Below are positions 41,438 to 52,013 of a stretch of DNA of 58,432 nt, one piece after another; the first letter of the stretch is position 1, and every line of letters starts with the position of its first letter. Position numbers and translations under genes: made by a program. The notes under the pieces were generated by a model. It ran no database searches and had not been told where the DNA came from. It was given only the letters and a program-made list of their open reading frames with translations. Source of the DNA: an uncultured Eubacterium sp. (lineage in GTDB: Bacteria; Bacillota; Clostridia; Lachnospirales; Lachnospiraceae); NCBI GenBank assembly GCA_910589665.1, contig CAJUTR010000018.1:1-58432 (forward strand), given 5' to 3'.

Positions 41438-44400
41438 ATGGAGAAAAACAGAATACGTCCTGTCAGTGTGGGCAAAGGCGTCAGAATGAGCTACTCAAAA
41501 CAAAAAGAAGTATTGGAGATGCCAAACCTGATTGCGGTTCAGACAGATTCATACAAGTGGTTTTTGGAAGAAGGTTTAAATGAAGTTTTTCGTGATATCT
41601 CCCCGATTTCTGATTACAACGGTAATCTCAGCCTTGAATTTGTAAGTTTCGAGCTGTGCAGGGATGATGTGAAATATTCCATTGAAGCCTGTAAAGAACG
41701 TGATACGACATATGCAGCACCGTTAAAAGTGAAGGTAAGACTTCATAATAAAGAAACGGAAGAAATCAGTGAACATGACATTTTCATGGGAGATTTGCCA
41801 CTCATGACGGAGACGGGTACATTTGTCATCAATGGTGCAGAACGTGTTATTGTAAGCCAGCTTGTGCGTTCCCCCGGTATTTATTACGGGATCGCCCACG
41901 ATAAGATCGGAAAGGAACTGTATTCCGCGACCGTTATTCCGAACCGCGGGGCGTGGCTGGAATATGAGACGGACTCCAATGATATTTTTTATGTGCGTGT
42001 TGACCGGAACCGAAAAGTGCCGATCACGGTGTTGATCCGCGCGCTCGGTGTGGGAACGAACCAGGAGATCCTCGACTTGTTCGGGGAAGAGCCGAAGATC
42101 GTTGCCAGTTTTGCGAAAGATGCGTCCGAGAACTATCAGGATGGTCTTTTGGAACTGTATAAGAAACTCCGTCCGGGCGAACCGCTTTCGGTGGACAGCG
42201 CGGAAAGCCTGATCAACAGCATGTTTTTTGACGTGAGGCGCTATGATCTGGCAAAGGTCGGACGTTATAAATTTAATAAAAAGCTTGCCTTCCGCAACCG
42301 TATCGCAGGCTTTACGCTGGCAGAAGACGTCGTGGATGTCATGACGGGAGAAGTGGTGGCCGAGGCAGGAACCGTCATCACGGAGGAGAAGGCGACAGAG
42401 ATCCAGAATACGGCGATCCCGTTTGTGATGATCCAGACGGAAGAGCACACGGTAAAGATCCTTTCGAATATGATGGTGGATCTGCATGCCTTTTTGCCGA
42501 ATGCAGATAAAAAAGAACTGGGCGTTACGGAAGAGGTATATTATCCGCGCCTGAAAGAAATATTGGATGAATTTGAAAGTGAAGAAGATCGATACGAGGC
42601 AATCAAACGAAACATACCGGACCTGATACCGAAACATATTACAAAAGAAGATATTTTTGCTTCGATCAATTACAATATGCACCTCGAATACGGGGTGGGA
42701 AATGACGATGATATCGACCACCTGGGCAACCGCCGGATCCGTGCGGTCGGCGAATTGCTGCAGAACCAGTACCGCATCGGTCTGTCGCGTATGGAACGTG
42801 TCGTGCGCGAGAGGATGACGACGCAGGATTTGGCGACGATATCCGCGCAGTCTCTCATAAATATCAAACCGGTGACGGCCGCTGTGAAGGAATTTTTCGG
42901 AAGTTCTCAGCTGTCACAGTTTATGGATCAGAACAATCCGCTGTCGGAACTGACGCATAAGAGGCGTCTTTCAGCATTGGGTCCGGGAGGTCTTTCGAGA
43001 GATCGTGCCGGATTTGAAGTTCGTGACGTCCACTATTCGCATTATGGAAGAATGTGTCCGATCGAGACGCCGGAAGGTCCGAACATCGGGTTGATCAACT
43101 CCCTTGCTTCGTATGCGAGGATCAATGAGTACGGATTTGTGGAAGCTCCATACCGCAAGGTAGATAAGAGCGATCCGGAGAATCCGCGCGTGACGGATGA
43201 AGTTGTCTACATGACCGCCGATGAAGAAGATCGGTATCATGTGGCGCAGGCAAATGAGGCGCTCGATGAGGACGGATATTTTGTTCGTAAAAATATCTCC
43301 GGCCGTTACCGCGAGGAGACATCAGAGTTCCAGAGAAGCCGCATTGATTATATGGACGTTTCGCCGAAAATGGTATTTTCGGTGGCGACAGCTATGATCC
43401 CGTTTTTGGAAAATGACGACGCAAACCGAGCTCTCATGGGATCGAACATGCAGCGTCAGGCGGTGCCGCTCCTCGTGACCGAGGCGCCGGCGGTCGGAAC
43501 GGGTATGGAAATGAAAGCAGCCGTGGATTCCGGGAACTGCGTGGTGGCAAAGGAAGGCGGCGTTGTCGAGCGCATGGAATCTGACCGCATCATCATTAAG
43601 AAATCGGATGGAAACCGCGACGAATACAAGCTGGCCAAATTTGTGCGCAGCAACCAGGGAACGTGCATGAACCAGAGGCCGATCGTCAATAAAGGGGATG
43701 TCATTGAAAAAGGACAGGTTATTGCGGACGGGCCGTCTACTTCCGGCGGCGAGATCGCGCTTGGGAAAAACCCGCTGATCGGATTCATGACATGGGAAGG
43801 TTATAACTACGAGGACGCCGTTCTTCTGAGTGAGCGTCTCGTGCAGGAGGATGTGTATACGTCCGTTCATATCACGGAATATGAGACAGAAGCGAGGGAT
43901 ACGAAACTCGGTCCGGAAGAGATCACGAGGGATGTGCCGGGTGTCGGTGACGATGCCCTGAAAGACCTGAATGAGCAGGGGATCATCCGTATCGGCGCGG
44001 AAGTCCGTGCCGGGGACATTCTCGTGGGCAAGGTTACGCCGAAGGGAGAGACGGAACTGACGGCAGAAGAGCGTCTGCTCCGCGCGATCTTCGGGGAAAA
44101 GGCAAGGGAAGTGAGAGATACGTCCCTGCGTGTGCCTCACGGGGAATTTGGTATTGTCGTGGACGCCAAAGTGTTTACGAGGGACAATGGCGATGAACTG
44201 TCGCCGGGCGTGAACAAATCCGTTCGTATTTATATCGCGCAGAAGAGAAAGATTCAGGTCGGAGATAAGATGGCAGGCCGTCACGGGAACAAAGGTGTCG
44301 TTTCCCGCGTGCTTCCGGTCGAAGATATGCCATTTCTTCCGAACGGGCGGCCGCTTGACATCGTGCTGAACCCGCTCGGCGTGCCGTCCCGAATGAATAT

Positions 44401-45241
44401 TGGACAGGTGCTGGAGATCCACCTGAGCCTGGCGGCGAAAGCGCTCGGTTTTAACGTGGCAACGCCGGTGTTTGACGGCGCGAACGAGATTGATATTATG
44501 GATACACTCAAGCTGGCAAATGATTATGTCAATACGCCGCTTGACGAGTTTGAGAAAAAATACAAAGATATACTTGATCCTGAGGTAATGAAATACCTCC
44601 TTGAAAATGAGGAGTACCGGAAAGAATGGGTCGGCGTGCCGATCAAGGAAGATGGGAAGATCCAGCTTCGCGACGGACGTACCGGAGAGTTCTTTGACGG
44701 AGAAGTTACGATTGGTTTCATGCACTACTTGAAGCTCCACCATTTGGTAGATGACAAGATCCACGCGCGTTCCACGGGACCGTATTCGCTCGTGACGCAG
44801 CAGCCGCTCGGCGGTAAGGCGCAGTTCGGCGGACAGCGTTTTGGAGAGATGGAAGTTTGGGCGCTGGAGGCATATGGAGCTGCTTATACTCTTCAGGAGA
44901 TCCTTACTGTGAAGTCCGACGATGTGGTTGGGCGTGTCAAGACCTATGAGGCGATCATCAAAGGAGACAATATTTCCGAACCGGGAATACCGGAATCCTT
45001 TAAGGTGCTTTTGAAAGAGCTTCAGTCGCTCGCGCTCGATGTGACGGTGCTTGATGAAAATGGAGAGGAAATCCAGATGACGGAAACCGTAGAGGAAGGA
45101 TCGTCGGAAGGCGTATCTGAACTCATGGAGGGAGAGCAGTTTGACCTTGAGGAAGAGTCATTTGAACATGCCGGATTCCGCGAAGCGGAATTGGAAGAAT
45201 TGAATGATGACAGTATGATCGGAGTTGCGGAAGAGTTTTAG
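41438..45241 (+). CDS. rpoB: RNA polymerase beta subunit RpoB
   Basis: The catalytic beta subunit, about 1267 residues. The rifampicin region is canonical: FGSSQLSQFMDQNNPLSE then THKRRLSALGPGG, with the Asp, His and Ser positions most often mutated in resistance unchanged. GRMCPIETPEGPNIGLI and the C-terminal FGGQRFGEMEVWALEAYGA are present. An acidic tail (MEGEQFDLEEESFEHAGF) follows. I take ATG 41438 rather than the in-frame TTG at 41435. It has its own promoter; rplJ/rplL, which usually lie upstream, are replaced here by the accessory island. The rpoC gene follows after 35 bases. Confidence 0.98.
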   Translation: MEKNRIRPVSVGKGVRMSYSKQKEVLEMPNLIAVQTDSYKWFLEEGLNEVFRDISPISDYNGNLSLEFVSFELCRDDVKYSIEACKERDTTYAAPLKVKVRLHNKETEEISEHDIFMGDLPLMTETGTFVINGAERVIVSQLVRSPGIYYGIAHDKIGKELYSATVIPNRGAWLEYETDSNDIFYVRVDRNRKVPITVLIRALGVGTNQEILDLFGEEPKIVASFAKDASENYQDGLLELYKKLRPGEPLSVDSAESLINSMFFDVRRYDLAKVGRYKFNKKLAFRNRIAGFTLAEDVVDVMTGEVVAEAGTVITEEKATEIQNTAIPFVMIQTEEHTVKILSNMMVDLHAFLPNADKKELGVTEEVYYPRLKEILDEFESEEDRYEAIKRNIPDLIPKHITKEDIFASINYNMHLEYGVGNDDDIDHLGNRRIRAVGELLQNQYRIGLSRMERVVRERMTTQDLATISAQSLINIKPVTAAVKEFFGSSQLSQFMDQNNPLSELTHKRRLSALGPGGLSRDRAGFEVRDVHYSHYGRMCPIETPEGPNIGLINSLASYARINEYGFVEAPYRKVDKSDPENPRVTDEVVYMTADEEDRYHVAQANEALDEDGYFVRKNISGRYREETSEFQRSRIDYMDVSPKMVFSVATAMIPFLENDDANRALMGSNMQRQAVPLLVTEAPAVGTGMEMKAAVDSGNCVVAKEGGVVERMESDRIIIKKSDGNRDEYKLAKFVRSNQGTCMNQRPIVNKGDVIEKGQVIADGPSTSGGEIALGKNPLIGFMTWEGYNYEDAVLLSERLVQEDVYTSVHITEYETEARDTKLGPEEITRDVPGVGDDALKDLNEQGIIRIGAEVRAGDILVGKVTPKGETELTAEERLLRAIFGEKAREVRDTSLRVPHGEFGIVVDAKVFTRDNGDELSPGVNKSVRIYIAQKRKIQVGDKMAGRHGNKGVVSRVLPVEDMPFLPNGRPLDIVLNPLGVPSRMNIGQVLEIHLSLAAKALGFNVATPVFDGANEIDIMDTLKLANDYVNTPLDEFEKKYKDILDPEVMKYLLENEEYRKEWVGVPIKEDGKIQLRDGRTGEFFDGEVTIGFMHYLKLHHLVDDKIHARSTGPYSLVTQQPLGGKAQFGGQRFGEMEVWALEAYGAAYTLQEILTVKSDDVVGRVKTYEAIIKGDNISEPGIPESFKVLLKELQSLALDVTVLDENGEEIQMTETVEEGSSEGVSELMEGEQFDLEEESFEHAGFREAELEELNDDSMIGVAEEF

Positions 45242-45276
45242 CAGCCATAGTAAACAAGTCGGAATGGAGGATTAAT

Positions 45277-48200
45277 ATGCCACAGGTAAGCGATGTTTTG
45301 CAGGACGCATTAACATATGATAAGATCAAGATCAAACTGGCTTCTCCCAGTAAGATCCGCGAGTGGTCCAGAGGTGAGGTGAAAAAACCGGAGACCATCA
45401 ATTACCGGACATTAAAGCCGGAAAAAGATGGATTGTTCTGTGAAAAGATTTTTGGACCGAGCAAGGACTGGGAGTGTCATTGTGGTAAATATAAAAAAGT
45501 TCGTTATAAGGGCGTAGTCTGCGACCGGTGCGGGGTTGAAGTTACGAAATCAAGCGTGCGCCGGGAACGCATGGGGCACATCGAACTAGCTGCTCCGGTA
45601 TCCCACATATGGTATTTTAAGGGGATACCGAGCCGTATGGGACTTATTCTCGACGTCTCTCCGAAAGTGTTGGAGAAGGTGCTGTACTTTGCCGCTTATA
45701 TTGTTCTGGAGTCAGATATAAAGGAAATCCAGGTAAAACAGGTATTTTCCGAGCAGGAGTACCAGAAGGCGAGAGAGGATTTCGGCGATACGTTCCGTGT
45801 CGGTATGGGAGCGGAATCGATCCAGGAACTTTTGCAGCGCATTGACCTGGAGGAAGAATCGAAAGAACTGAAAGCGGAGCTGAAAAGTTCGACGGGGCAG
45901 AAGCGCGCCCGTATCATCAAACGGCTGGAAGTGATAGAAGCGTTCCGCGAGTCCGGGAATAAACCGGACTGGATGATCCTCACGGTGATCCCGGTCATCC
46001 CCCCGGATCTTCGTCCGATGGTACAGCTGGACGGCGGCCGCTTCGCGACGTCGGATATGAATGACCTGTACCGCCGGATCATCAACCGGAACAACCGTTT
46101 AAAACGGCTGTTGGAACTGGGTGCGCCGGATATTATCGTGAGGAACGAAAAGCGTATGCTCCAGGAGGCTGTGGACGCGCTGATCGACAACGGACGCCGC
46201 GGCCGTCCGGTTACGGGGCCGGGAAACCGCGCGCTGAAATCCCTTTCGGATATGCTGAAAGGAAAACAGGGACGTTTTCGTCAGAACCTTCTCGGAAAGC
46301 GTGTCGATTACTCCGGGCGTTCCGTTATCGTCGTGGGGCCGGAACTCCAGATTTATCAGTGCGGCCTTCCGAAAGAGATGGCGATCGAGCTGTTTAAGCC
46401 GTTTGTAATGAAAGAACTCGTCTCAAACGGGACGGCTCACAATATAAAAAATGCGAAGAAAATGGTGGAGAAGCTCGAGTCCGAAGTGTGGGATATACTG
46501 GAGCAGGTCATCAAGGAGCATCCGGTCATGCTGAACCGCGCCCCTACCCTGCACCGTCTCGGGATTCAGGCATTCGAGCCGACACTGGTGGAAGGAAAAG
46601 CCATCAAGCTTCATCCGCTCGTGTGCGCGGCGTTCAATGCCGACTTTGACGGAGACCAGATGGCAGTGCATCTGCCTCTTTCGGTGGAAGCACAGGCCGA
46701 GTGCCGTTTCCTCCTGCTGTCACCGAATAACTTATTGAAACCGTCCGACGGCGGCCCGGTGGCCGTTCCGTCCCAGGACATGGTTCTCGGTATTTACTAT
46801 CTGACGCAGGAGCGCCCGGGCGCGAAAGGCGAAGGAAAGTACTTTAAGAGTATGAACGAGGCGCTTATTGCCTATGAAAACCATGCAATCACGCTTCACG
46901 CCAAAATAAAGGTAAGGCGCGAGGGTATCAATAAAAACGGAGAGAAGGAAACTCGTATCATTGAGTCCACGCTTGGCCGGTTCATTTTCAATGAGATCAT
47001 CAGCCAGGATCTGGGATTTGTGGATCGTGAAAAGGACGAGAACTTCCTCCAGCTCGAGGTGGACTTCCACGTCGGAAGGAAACAGTTGAAGCAGATCCTT
47101 GAAAAATGTATCAACAATCAGGGCGCGACGAAGACAGCGGAAACGCTCGATGCGATCAAAGCCCTCGGCTACAAATTTTCGACGCGGGCCGCGATGACTG
47201 TATCCATTTCGGATATGGAAGTGCCCGAAGCAAAGAAGACGATCCTGTCCGAGGCAGAGGCTACAGTGGAAGATATATTCAAGAACTTCCGGCGCGGTCT
47301 CCTGACAGAGGAGGAGCGTTACAACGCGGTGATCGAGACGTGGAAAAATGCCGATGACGAGATTACCGATGCGCTGCTCAATGGTTTGGATAAATACAAT
47401 AATATATATATGATGGCGGATTCCGGTGCCCGTGGTTCTGACAAGCAGATCAAGCAGCTTGCCGGTATGCGTGGACTGATGGCGGATACGTCGGGACGTA
47501 CGATCGAACTTCCGATCAAGTCGAATTTCCGTGAAGGTCTTGACGTACTGGAGTACTTCATCTCCGCGCACGGCGCGCGGAAAGGTCTTTCCGATACGGC
47601 GCTGCGTACGGCCGATTCCGGTTATCTGACGAGGCGTCTCGTCGATGTTTCACAGGAACTGATCATCCGGGAAACGGATTGCAGTGAGGACCGCGATGAG
47701 ATTCCGGGCATGTGGATTTCGGCATTTATGGATGGAAAAGAAGTGATCGAGACGCTGGAAGAGAGGATCACCGGCCGTTACGCGTGCGAGAGCATGTATG
47801 ACGACGCGGGTGAACTGATCGTCAAGGCAAATCACATGATCACGCCGAAACGCGCGGCGCGCATCGTCAATACAAAGGCGATCATCGATGCCGGGGATAA
47901 GGCAAAAGTGAAGATCCGTACGATCCTTACGTGCCGTTCCCATGTCGGGATCTGCGCGAAGTGCTATGGTTCGAACATGGCGACCGGCGAACCGGTTCAG
48001 GTCGGTGAGGCAGTCGGCATCATCGCGGCACAGTCGATCGGTGAGCCGGGTACGCAGCTTACGATGCGTACATTCCATACCGGCGGTGTGGCAGGAGACG
48101 ATATCACACAGGGTCTTCCCCGTGTCGAGGAGCTTTTTGAGGCGAGAAAGCCGAAAGGTCTGGCGATCATTTCCGAGTTTGGCGGTAAAGTGACGCTCCG

Positions 48201-49065
48201 CGATACGAAAAAGAAGAGAGAAGTGATCATTACTGACGATGAGAACGGACAGTCTAAGGCGTATCTCATTCCGTACGGTTCGAGGATCAAAGTCGTGGAT
48301 GGTCAGGAACTGGAGGCCGGAGACGAGCTGACCGAAGGTAGCGTGAACCCGCATGACATTCTAAAGATCAAGGGTGTGCGCGCCGTTCAGGACTACATGC
48401 TCCGCGAAGTGCAGCGTGTGTACCGCCTGCAGGGTGTGGAGATCAACGATAAGCATATCGAAGTGATCGTCCGCCAAATGTTGAAGAAGGTACGTGTGGA
48501 AAATAACGGAGATGCTGACTTCCTGCCGGGAACGTTAGTGGATACGCTGGAATTTGATGATACCGTGGAGAGACTTCAGGCAGAGGGACGTGAGGTGCCG
48601 GAAGGCAAACAGATTATTCTCGGTATTACGAAAGCTTCGCTCGCTACGAATTCGTTCCTCTCGGCGGCATCGTTCCAGGAGACGACGAAAGTTCTTACCG
48701 ATGCGGCGATCAAAGGAAAGGTTGACCCGCTGATCGGATTGAAGGAGAACGTCATTATCGGTAAGCTGATCCCAGCGGGAACGGGAATGAAGCGTTACCG
48801 CAATATAGGACTCCATAGCGATCTGGTCGAGAGTCTGGATCCGCCGGAACCGCAGGAAGAGGATTATGTAGAAGAGGTCGAGGGTGAGGAGATAGAGGAA
48901 CTGGATAACGAGGAAGACATGGAAGAAGATGATATTCTCGATTTGAGTGAGGAAGAGGAGGATGCGTTAGATAATCTTTCGGAACAGATCGAGGTGGCAG
49001 AGGAAGAGGCTGCTGCGGAGGCGATTGATGAGTCGGAGGCGCTTTTGACAGCAGAGGAAGAGTAG
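45277..49065 (+). CDS. rpoC: RNA polymerase beta' subunit RpoC
   Basis: A 1262-residue beta' subunit. The N-terminal zinc site is CHCGKYKKVRYKGVVCDRCG, the catalytic magnesium loop is NADFDGDQMAVH, the bridge/trigger regions follow, and the second zinc site includes CRSHVGICAKCYG. The last 60 residues are an acidic tail rich in Glu and Asp. GGAGG lies 6 bases before the ATG. A strong terminator lies just after the stop. Confidence 0.98.
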   Translation: MPQVSDVLQDALTYDKIKIKLASPSKIREWSRGEVKKPETINYRTLKPEKDGLFCEKIFGPSKDWECHCGKYKKVRYKGVVCDRCGVEVTKSSVRRERMGHIELAAPVSHIWYFKGIPSRMGLILDVSPKVLEKVLYFAAYIVLESDIKEIQVKQVFSEQEYQKAREDFGDTFRVGMGAESIQELLQRIDLEEESKELKAELKSSTGQKRARIIKRLEVIEAFRESGNKPDWMILTVIPVIPPDLRPMVQLDGGRFATSDMNDLYRRIINRNNRLKRLLELGAPDIIVRNEKRMLQEAVDALIDNGRRGRPVTGPGNRALKSLSDMLKGKQGRFRQNLLGKRVDYSGRSVIVVGPELQIYQCGLPKEMAIELFKPFVMKELVSNGTAHNIKNAKKMVEKLESEVWDILEQVIKEHPVMLNRAPTLHRLGIQAFEPTLVEGKAIKLHPLVCAAFNADFDGDQMAVHLPLSVEAQAECRFLLLSPNNLLKPSDGGPVAVPSQDMVLGIYYLTQERPGAKGEGKYFKSMNEALIAYENHAITLHAKIKVRREGINKNGEKETRIIESTLGRFIFNEIISQDLGFVDREKDENFLQLEVDFHVGRKQLKQILEKCINNQGATKTAETLDAIKALGYKFSTRAAMTVSISDMEVPEAKKTILSEAEATVEDIFKNFRRGLLTEEERYNAVIETWKNADDEITDALLNGLDKYNNIYMMADSGARGSDKQIKQLAGMRGLMADTSGRTIELPIKSNFREGLDVLEYFISAHGARKGLSDTALRTADSGYLTRRLVDVSQELIIRETDCSEDRDEIPGMWISAFMDGKEVIETLEERITGRYACESMYDDAGELIVKANHMITPKRAARIVNTKAIIDAGDKAKVKIRTILTCRSHVGICAKCYGSNMATGEPVQVGEAVGIIAAQSIGEPGTQLTMRTFHTGGVAGDDITQGLPRVEELFEARKPKGLAIISEFGGKVTLRDTKKKREVIITDDENGQSKAYLIPYGSRIKVVDGQELEAGDELTEGSVNPHDILKIKGVRAVQDYMLREVQRVYRLQGVEINDKHIEVIVRQMLKKVRVENNGDADFLPGTLVDTLEFDDTVERLQAEGREVPEGKQIILGITKASLATNSFLSAASFQETTKVLTDAAIKGKVDPLIGLKENVIIGKLIPAGTGMKRYRNIGLHSDLVESLDPPEPQEEDYVEEVEGEEIEELDNEEDMEEDDILDLSEEEEDALDNLSEQIEVAEEEAAAEAIDESEALLTAEEE

Positions 49066-49069
49066 ATGG

Positions 49070-49120
49070 AGAAAACGCTACAGCCCGTTGTTTAAAGGGG
49101 TTGTAGCGTTTTCTTTTTCT
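49070..49120 (+). terminator. Terminator of rpoBC operon
   Basis: GAAAACGCTACA and its complement TGTAGCGTTTTC form the core of a stem, with further GCCC/GGGG pairing toward the loop, followed by TTTTTCT. Confidence 0.92.
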
Positions 49121-49132
49121 AGGACAGGGGGT

Positions 49133-50506
49133 TCATGCCCCAACCCCATCCACCATTTTTTTTGGCAGCTTTCTGAAAAAGGCAAAGACAAAAGGCGCCG
49201 TTATAAAAAATGTAACGACATCCGACACCGTTTGAGCAATCTGTACCCCTGTTAGTCCAAAGATAGCGGATAAAAGGATAATAAACGGTATAAAGCACAG
49301 ACCGCTCCGCAGGGCAGATAAAAATGTCGCGCGTCCGTTTGAACCTATGCTTTGGAACATCATGTTGCCGCATACGGTCAGTGGAATAAAAAACAGGGAA
49401 ATAAAAGCGACCTGAAGGGCGAATGTTCCTATCTCAATAACGGCCGGATCGTCTCGGAACAGGCCGATCAGATGGGAAGAAAAGAACATTCCGATTATGG
49501 CGAGCAGACCCAAGAAAATTTCACCAGCCATCACAGTGAACCAAAAACTTTTCTTAACCCTGTCATATTTTTTTGCCCCAAAGTTAAACGCACATACCGG
49601 CTGAAAGCCCTGCCCTAAACCGAGTCCGACGGCAAAGATGAAAAAGCAGATCCGGTTAACGATGGACATGGCGGCAACTGCGGCATCCCCGCCGTATATG
49701 CCGGCATATCCATTTAAGATCATGGTAGAAATGCTGTTCAGTCCCTGGCGCATCATGCTCGGGAAACCGGTTTTAATAATATTCATGATCTCATTCAGAT
49801 GCCACGAACATTGGCGAAACGATAAGTGTGTCTGGGTTTTTCCCGCTAAAAACATGTAGAGGAGGAGAACAAAGCCGATACTTTGGGAAATAGCGGTCGA
49901 AATACCGGCGCCGGCTATTCCCATATCAAATTTTCTCATGAAAAGCCAATCGCCAAATATATTCAGAATTCCCCCCATTGTGAGTCCGACCATGGCAAGC
50001 AGCGCTTTTCCTTCATAGCGCAAGATATTGTTTAAGACGCAGCTTGCCGTCATGACGGGTGCGGCAATGAGGATAAATAGGCTGTACGTGCGTGCATACG
50101 GAAGGATGGTTTCCGTACTGCCTAACAGACGCATCAGTGGGTTGTGGAACAGAAGTCCAAACAGCATAATAAGCACACCTGCTATTAGGGAGCAGGTGAA
50201 ACTGGTTGATGCGGTAATAGAAGCGTGTGAAAGTTTTTTCTGACCGAGTTTCCGGGCAATGATGCTTCCGGCTCCGTGTCCGAACATAAAGCCAAATGCC
50301 TGGATGATCGACATAAGGCCAAAAACGACGCCGATCGCTCCGCTTGCGCTCGTATCGATCTTTCCGACAAAATAGGTGTCTGCCATATTGTAAAAACTCG
50401 TTACGAGCATACTGATCGTAGTCGGGATCCCTAAGGACAGGATCAGTCTGTGAATGGGGGTTTCAGTCATTTTTATGTAATGTTCTGCTGTGGATTCTTT
50501 TATCAT
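49133..50506 (-). CDS. MATE-family efflux transporter
   Basis: A 457-residue protein with twelve membrane segments in two homologous halves. Family marks include GIPTTISMLVTSFYNMADTYFVG at the start, FGHGAGSIIARKLG, and in the second half VNRICFFIFAVGLGLGQGFQPVCAFNFGAKKYDRV. It exports drugs or cationic compounds in exchange for sodium or protons; the substrate is unknown. It converges with rpoC and has a consensus promoter. Confidence 0.93.
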   Translation of the reverse strand: MIKESTAEHYIKMTETPIHRLILSLGIPTTISMLVTSFYNMADTYFVGKIDTSASGAIGVVFGLMSIIQAFGFMFGHGAGSIIARKLGQKKLSHASITASTSFTCSLIAGVLIMLFGLLFHNPLMRLLGSTETILPYARTYSLFILIAAPVMTASCVLNNILRYEGKALLAMVGLTMGGILNIFGDWLFMRKFDMGIAGAGISTAISQSIGFVLLLYMFLAGKTQTHLSFRQCSWHLNEIMNIIKTGFPSMMRQGLNSISTMILNGYAGIYGGDAAVAAMSIVNRICFFIFAVGLGLGQGFQPVCAFNFGAKKYDRVKKSFWFTVMAGEIFLGLLAIIGMFFSSHLIGLFRDDPAVIEIGTFALQVAFISLFFIPLTVCGNMMFQSIGSNGRATFLSALRSGLCFIPFIILLSAIFGLTGVQIAQTVSDVVTFFITAPFVFAFFRKLPKKMVDGVGA

Positions 50507-50533
50507 ACTAACACCTCTTTCTCGTACAATTTA

Positions 50534-50562
50534 ATTATAGGGGAAGTGGTATGAGGTGTCAA
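50534..50562 (-). promoter_or_regulatory. Consensus promoter of MATE gene
   Basis: On the minus strand, perfect TTGACA (50562-50557), 17 bases, perfect TATAAT (50539-50534). Expression should be high unless repressed, but no operator repeat is evident. Confidence 0.85.
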
Positions 50563-50621
50563 CGTTTTCCTATTTGCCATAAGCGCACAACATTTCAGAA
50601 AATGAATATTATTAGGAATGA

Positions 50622-51134
50622 GTGAATAGAAAAGATGTGAAATACATGTATGATTCGAGATGTATCGGAACGATCCTCCATGACGCTGTCCCGCAGGCGA
50701 CAGCGCATATTCTCGGTTCGGACAAATATCCGGATCTCAGAGGCGTCGTATCGTTTTATGATATCGGGTATGCGGTTCTTGTGACTTCTGCGTTTATCGG
50801 ATTTCCTTATGAAAGTGGGAAATGCCGTTATCCGGTTTTGGGATTTCATATTCATGAAGGTACGTCGTGTACGGGTACGGCAGATGATCCGTTCGCAGAT
50901 GCCGGTGCACACTATAATCCGGGAGATTGTGAACACCCCATGCACGCCGGCGACCTCCCGCCTATTTTTGTAAACGATGGCGCGAGCTGGAGCGCGGTCG
51001 TCACATGCCGCTTTACGATAAAAGAGGTTCTGGGCCGCGTGATCATCGTCCACGCTATGCCGGATGATTTTCATACACAGCCTTCTGGTTCCTCTGGGAA
51101 GAAAATAGCCTGCGGTGTGATTCGCAGAAATTAA
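50622..51134 (+). CDS. Cu/Zn superoxide dismutase-like protein without signal peptide
   Basis: A 170-residue protein of the SodC fold. Metal ligands line up with FHIHEG, GAHYNP (bridging His), HAGDLPPIFV and VIIVHAMPDDF, and two cysteines (SCTG and IACGVI) could form the family disulfide. Spacing between AHYNP and HAGDLP is normal (NPGDCEHPM in between). Unlike classical SodC it has no export signal, so it would be cytoplasmic in an anaerobe; catalytic activity is unproven. The start is GTG after AGGA; an ATG at 50646 is an alternative without a ribosome binding site. Confidence 0.82.
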   Translation: MNRKDVKYMYDSRCIGTILHDAVPQATAHILGSDKYPDLRGVVSFYDIGYAVLVTSAFIGFPYESGKCRYPVLGFHIHEGTSCTGTADDPFADAGAHYNPGDCEHPMHAGDLPPIFVNDGASWSAVVTCRFTIKEVLGRVIIVHAMPDDFHTQPSGSSGKKIACGVIRRN

Positions 51135-51202
51135 CCTGGCGTGCTGTACCATTCATGTTGGCAGTATGTGAGTGGTACAGTGCAAGAGGCAAAAGGACGG
51201 AG

Positions 51203-51781
51203 TTACATCCCTAAAAAGCCGCCCATTGACTGCATCAGTTTAAAAAGATCAATGGCAGGGCATGGTGTAGCATAACGTCTTCCGGTTTCGAGAAATTTTG
51301 TGTAATTTTCCCGCTGCTCGGCTCGTTTCTCAAAATAGAGTTCGAGTTTCTTTTTGCGGAGTATACGGCGTTTCTGCGCTGCTCGTTCTTCTGCCTTTTT
51401 TTCATTCATTTGATAAATCTGAACGTTCATTTCGACGTAATCTGTTTTTTTGACACGACTCTCTTTCCGAAGTTCATGCCAAAGTTCATTTAGAACCATT
51501 TTTTCCAGATCTGGGTCGCTCTTCATCTGTACGAGCGCCATATCGCTGAATGTCACGGAGACATGCAAATTATCGCCGCAGAAAGGAAGGATCGTACGGT
51601 TTATTTTTTCTCTTAGATACTGCCGGTATTCCTGTAACGTCATTTCTTTCGGGGATTTGTATTTTGCCATTTCCGCAATCTGTTCTTTAAAGCTCTTAGG
51701 TTCTTCGGTTTTGTTTTCTTTCTTGTTCGTCATTGCTGCCTGATTGACGGATGCAGCTCCGATATAGATCATATTTTTCAT
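51203..51781 (-). CDS. Uncharacterised Lys/Glu-rich protein
   Basis: About 192 residues, highly charged, with a long basic helical region (EKKAEERAAQKRRILRKKKL) that may form a coiled coil. Its end (LFKLMQSMGGFLGM) is hydrophobic. The segment MAKYKSPKEMTLQEYRQYL recurs, as I recall, in Lachnospiraceae proteins of unknown function. No signal peptide is seen. The ATG at 51781 has GGAGGG 7 bases upstream; a longer in-frame version to 51928 lacks one. Confidence 0.7.
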   Translation of the reverse strand: MKNMIYIGAASVNQAAMTNKKENKTEEPKSFKEQIAEMAKYKSPKEMTLQEYRQYLREKINRTILPFCGDNLHVSVTFSDMALVQMKSDPDLEKMVLNELWHELRKESRVKKTDYVEMNVQIYQMNEKKAEERAAQKRRILRKKKLELYFEKRAEQRENYTKFLETGRRYATPCPAIDLFKLMQSMGGFLGM

Positions 51782-52013
51782 GATAACCCTCCATTCTGTT
51801 TTTTCTCGGTACAGCAAAGAATCCCCTCGTTCCTTACCTATATGCTGACGGTTCGGCATAAACGCTGATCTATCTGCCGTCTGTCCCGAAAATAATAACA
51901 GTGCGCCCCCAATGCGTTTTCCCTCCATTGAAAGTACACTGTTTCTAAACTTTTTATCATGTTTGTATAACTTATATCGACAGCAGCAGGTGGTTTCTTT
52001 ACCGCTGAAATGA

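Noticed and set aside
43322..44764. A 480-codon open frame antisense to rpoB
   Set aside because: It is the complementary shadow of a strongly biased coding gene; the translation is Arg/His-rich without domain motifs and no promoter or ribosome binding site supports it. Similar shadows lie opposite rpoC.
51782..52013. c-di-GMP riboswitch upstream of the uncharacterised 192-residue protein
   Set aside because: A few short GGAGGG/ACGCA-like strings occur, but the conserved two-helix core and its order are missing.
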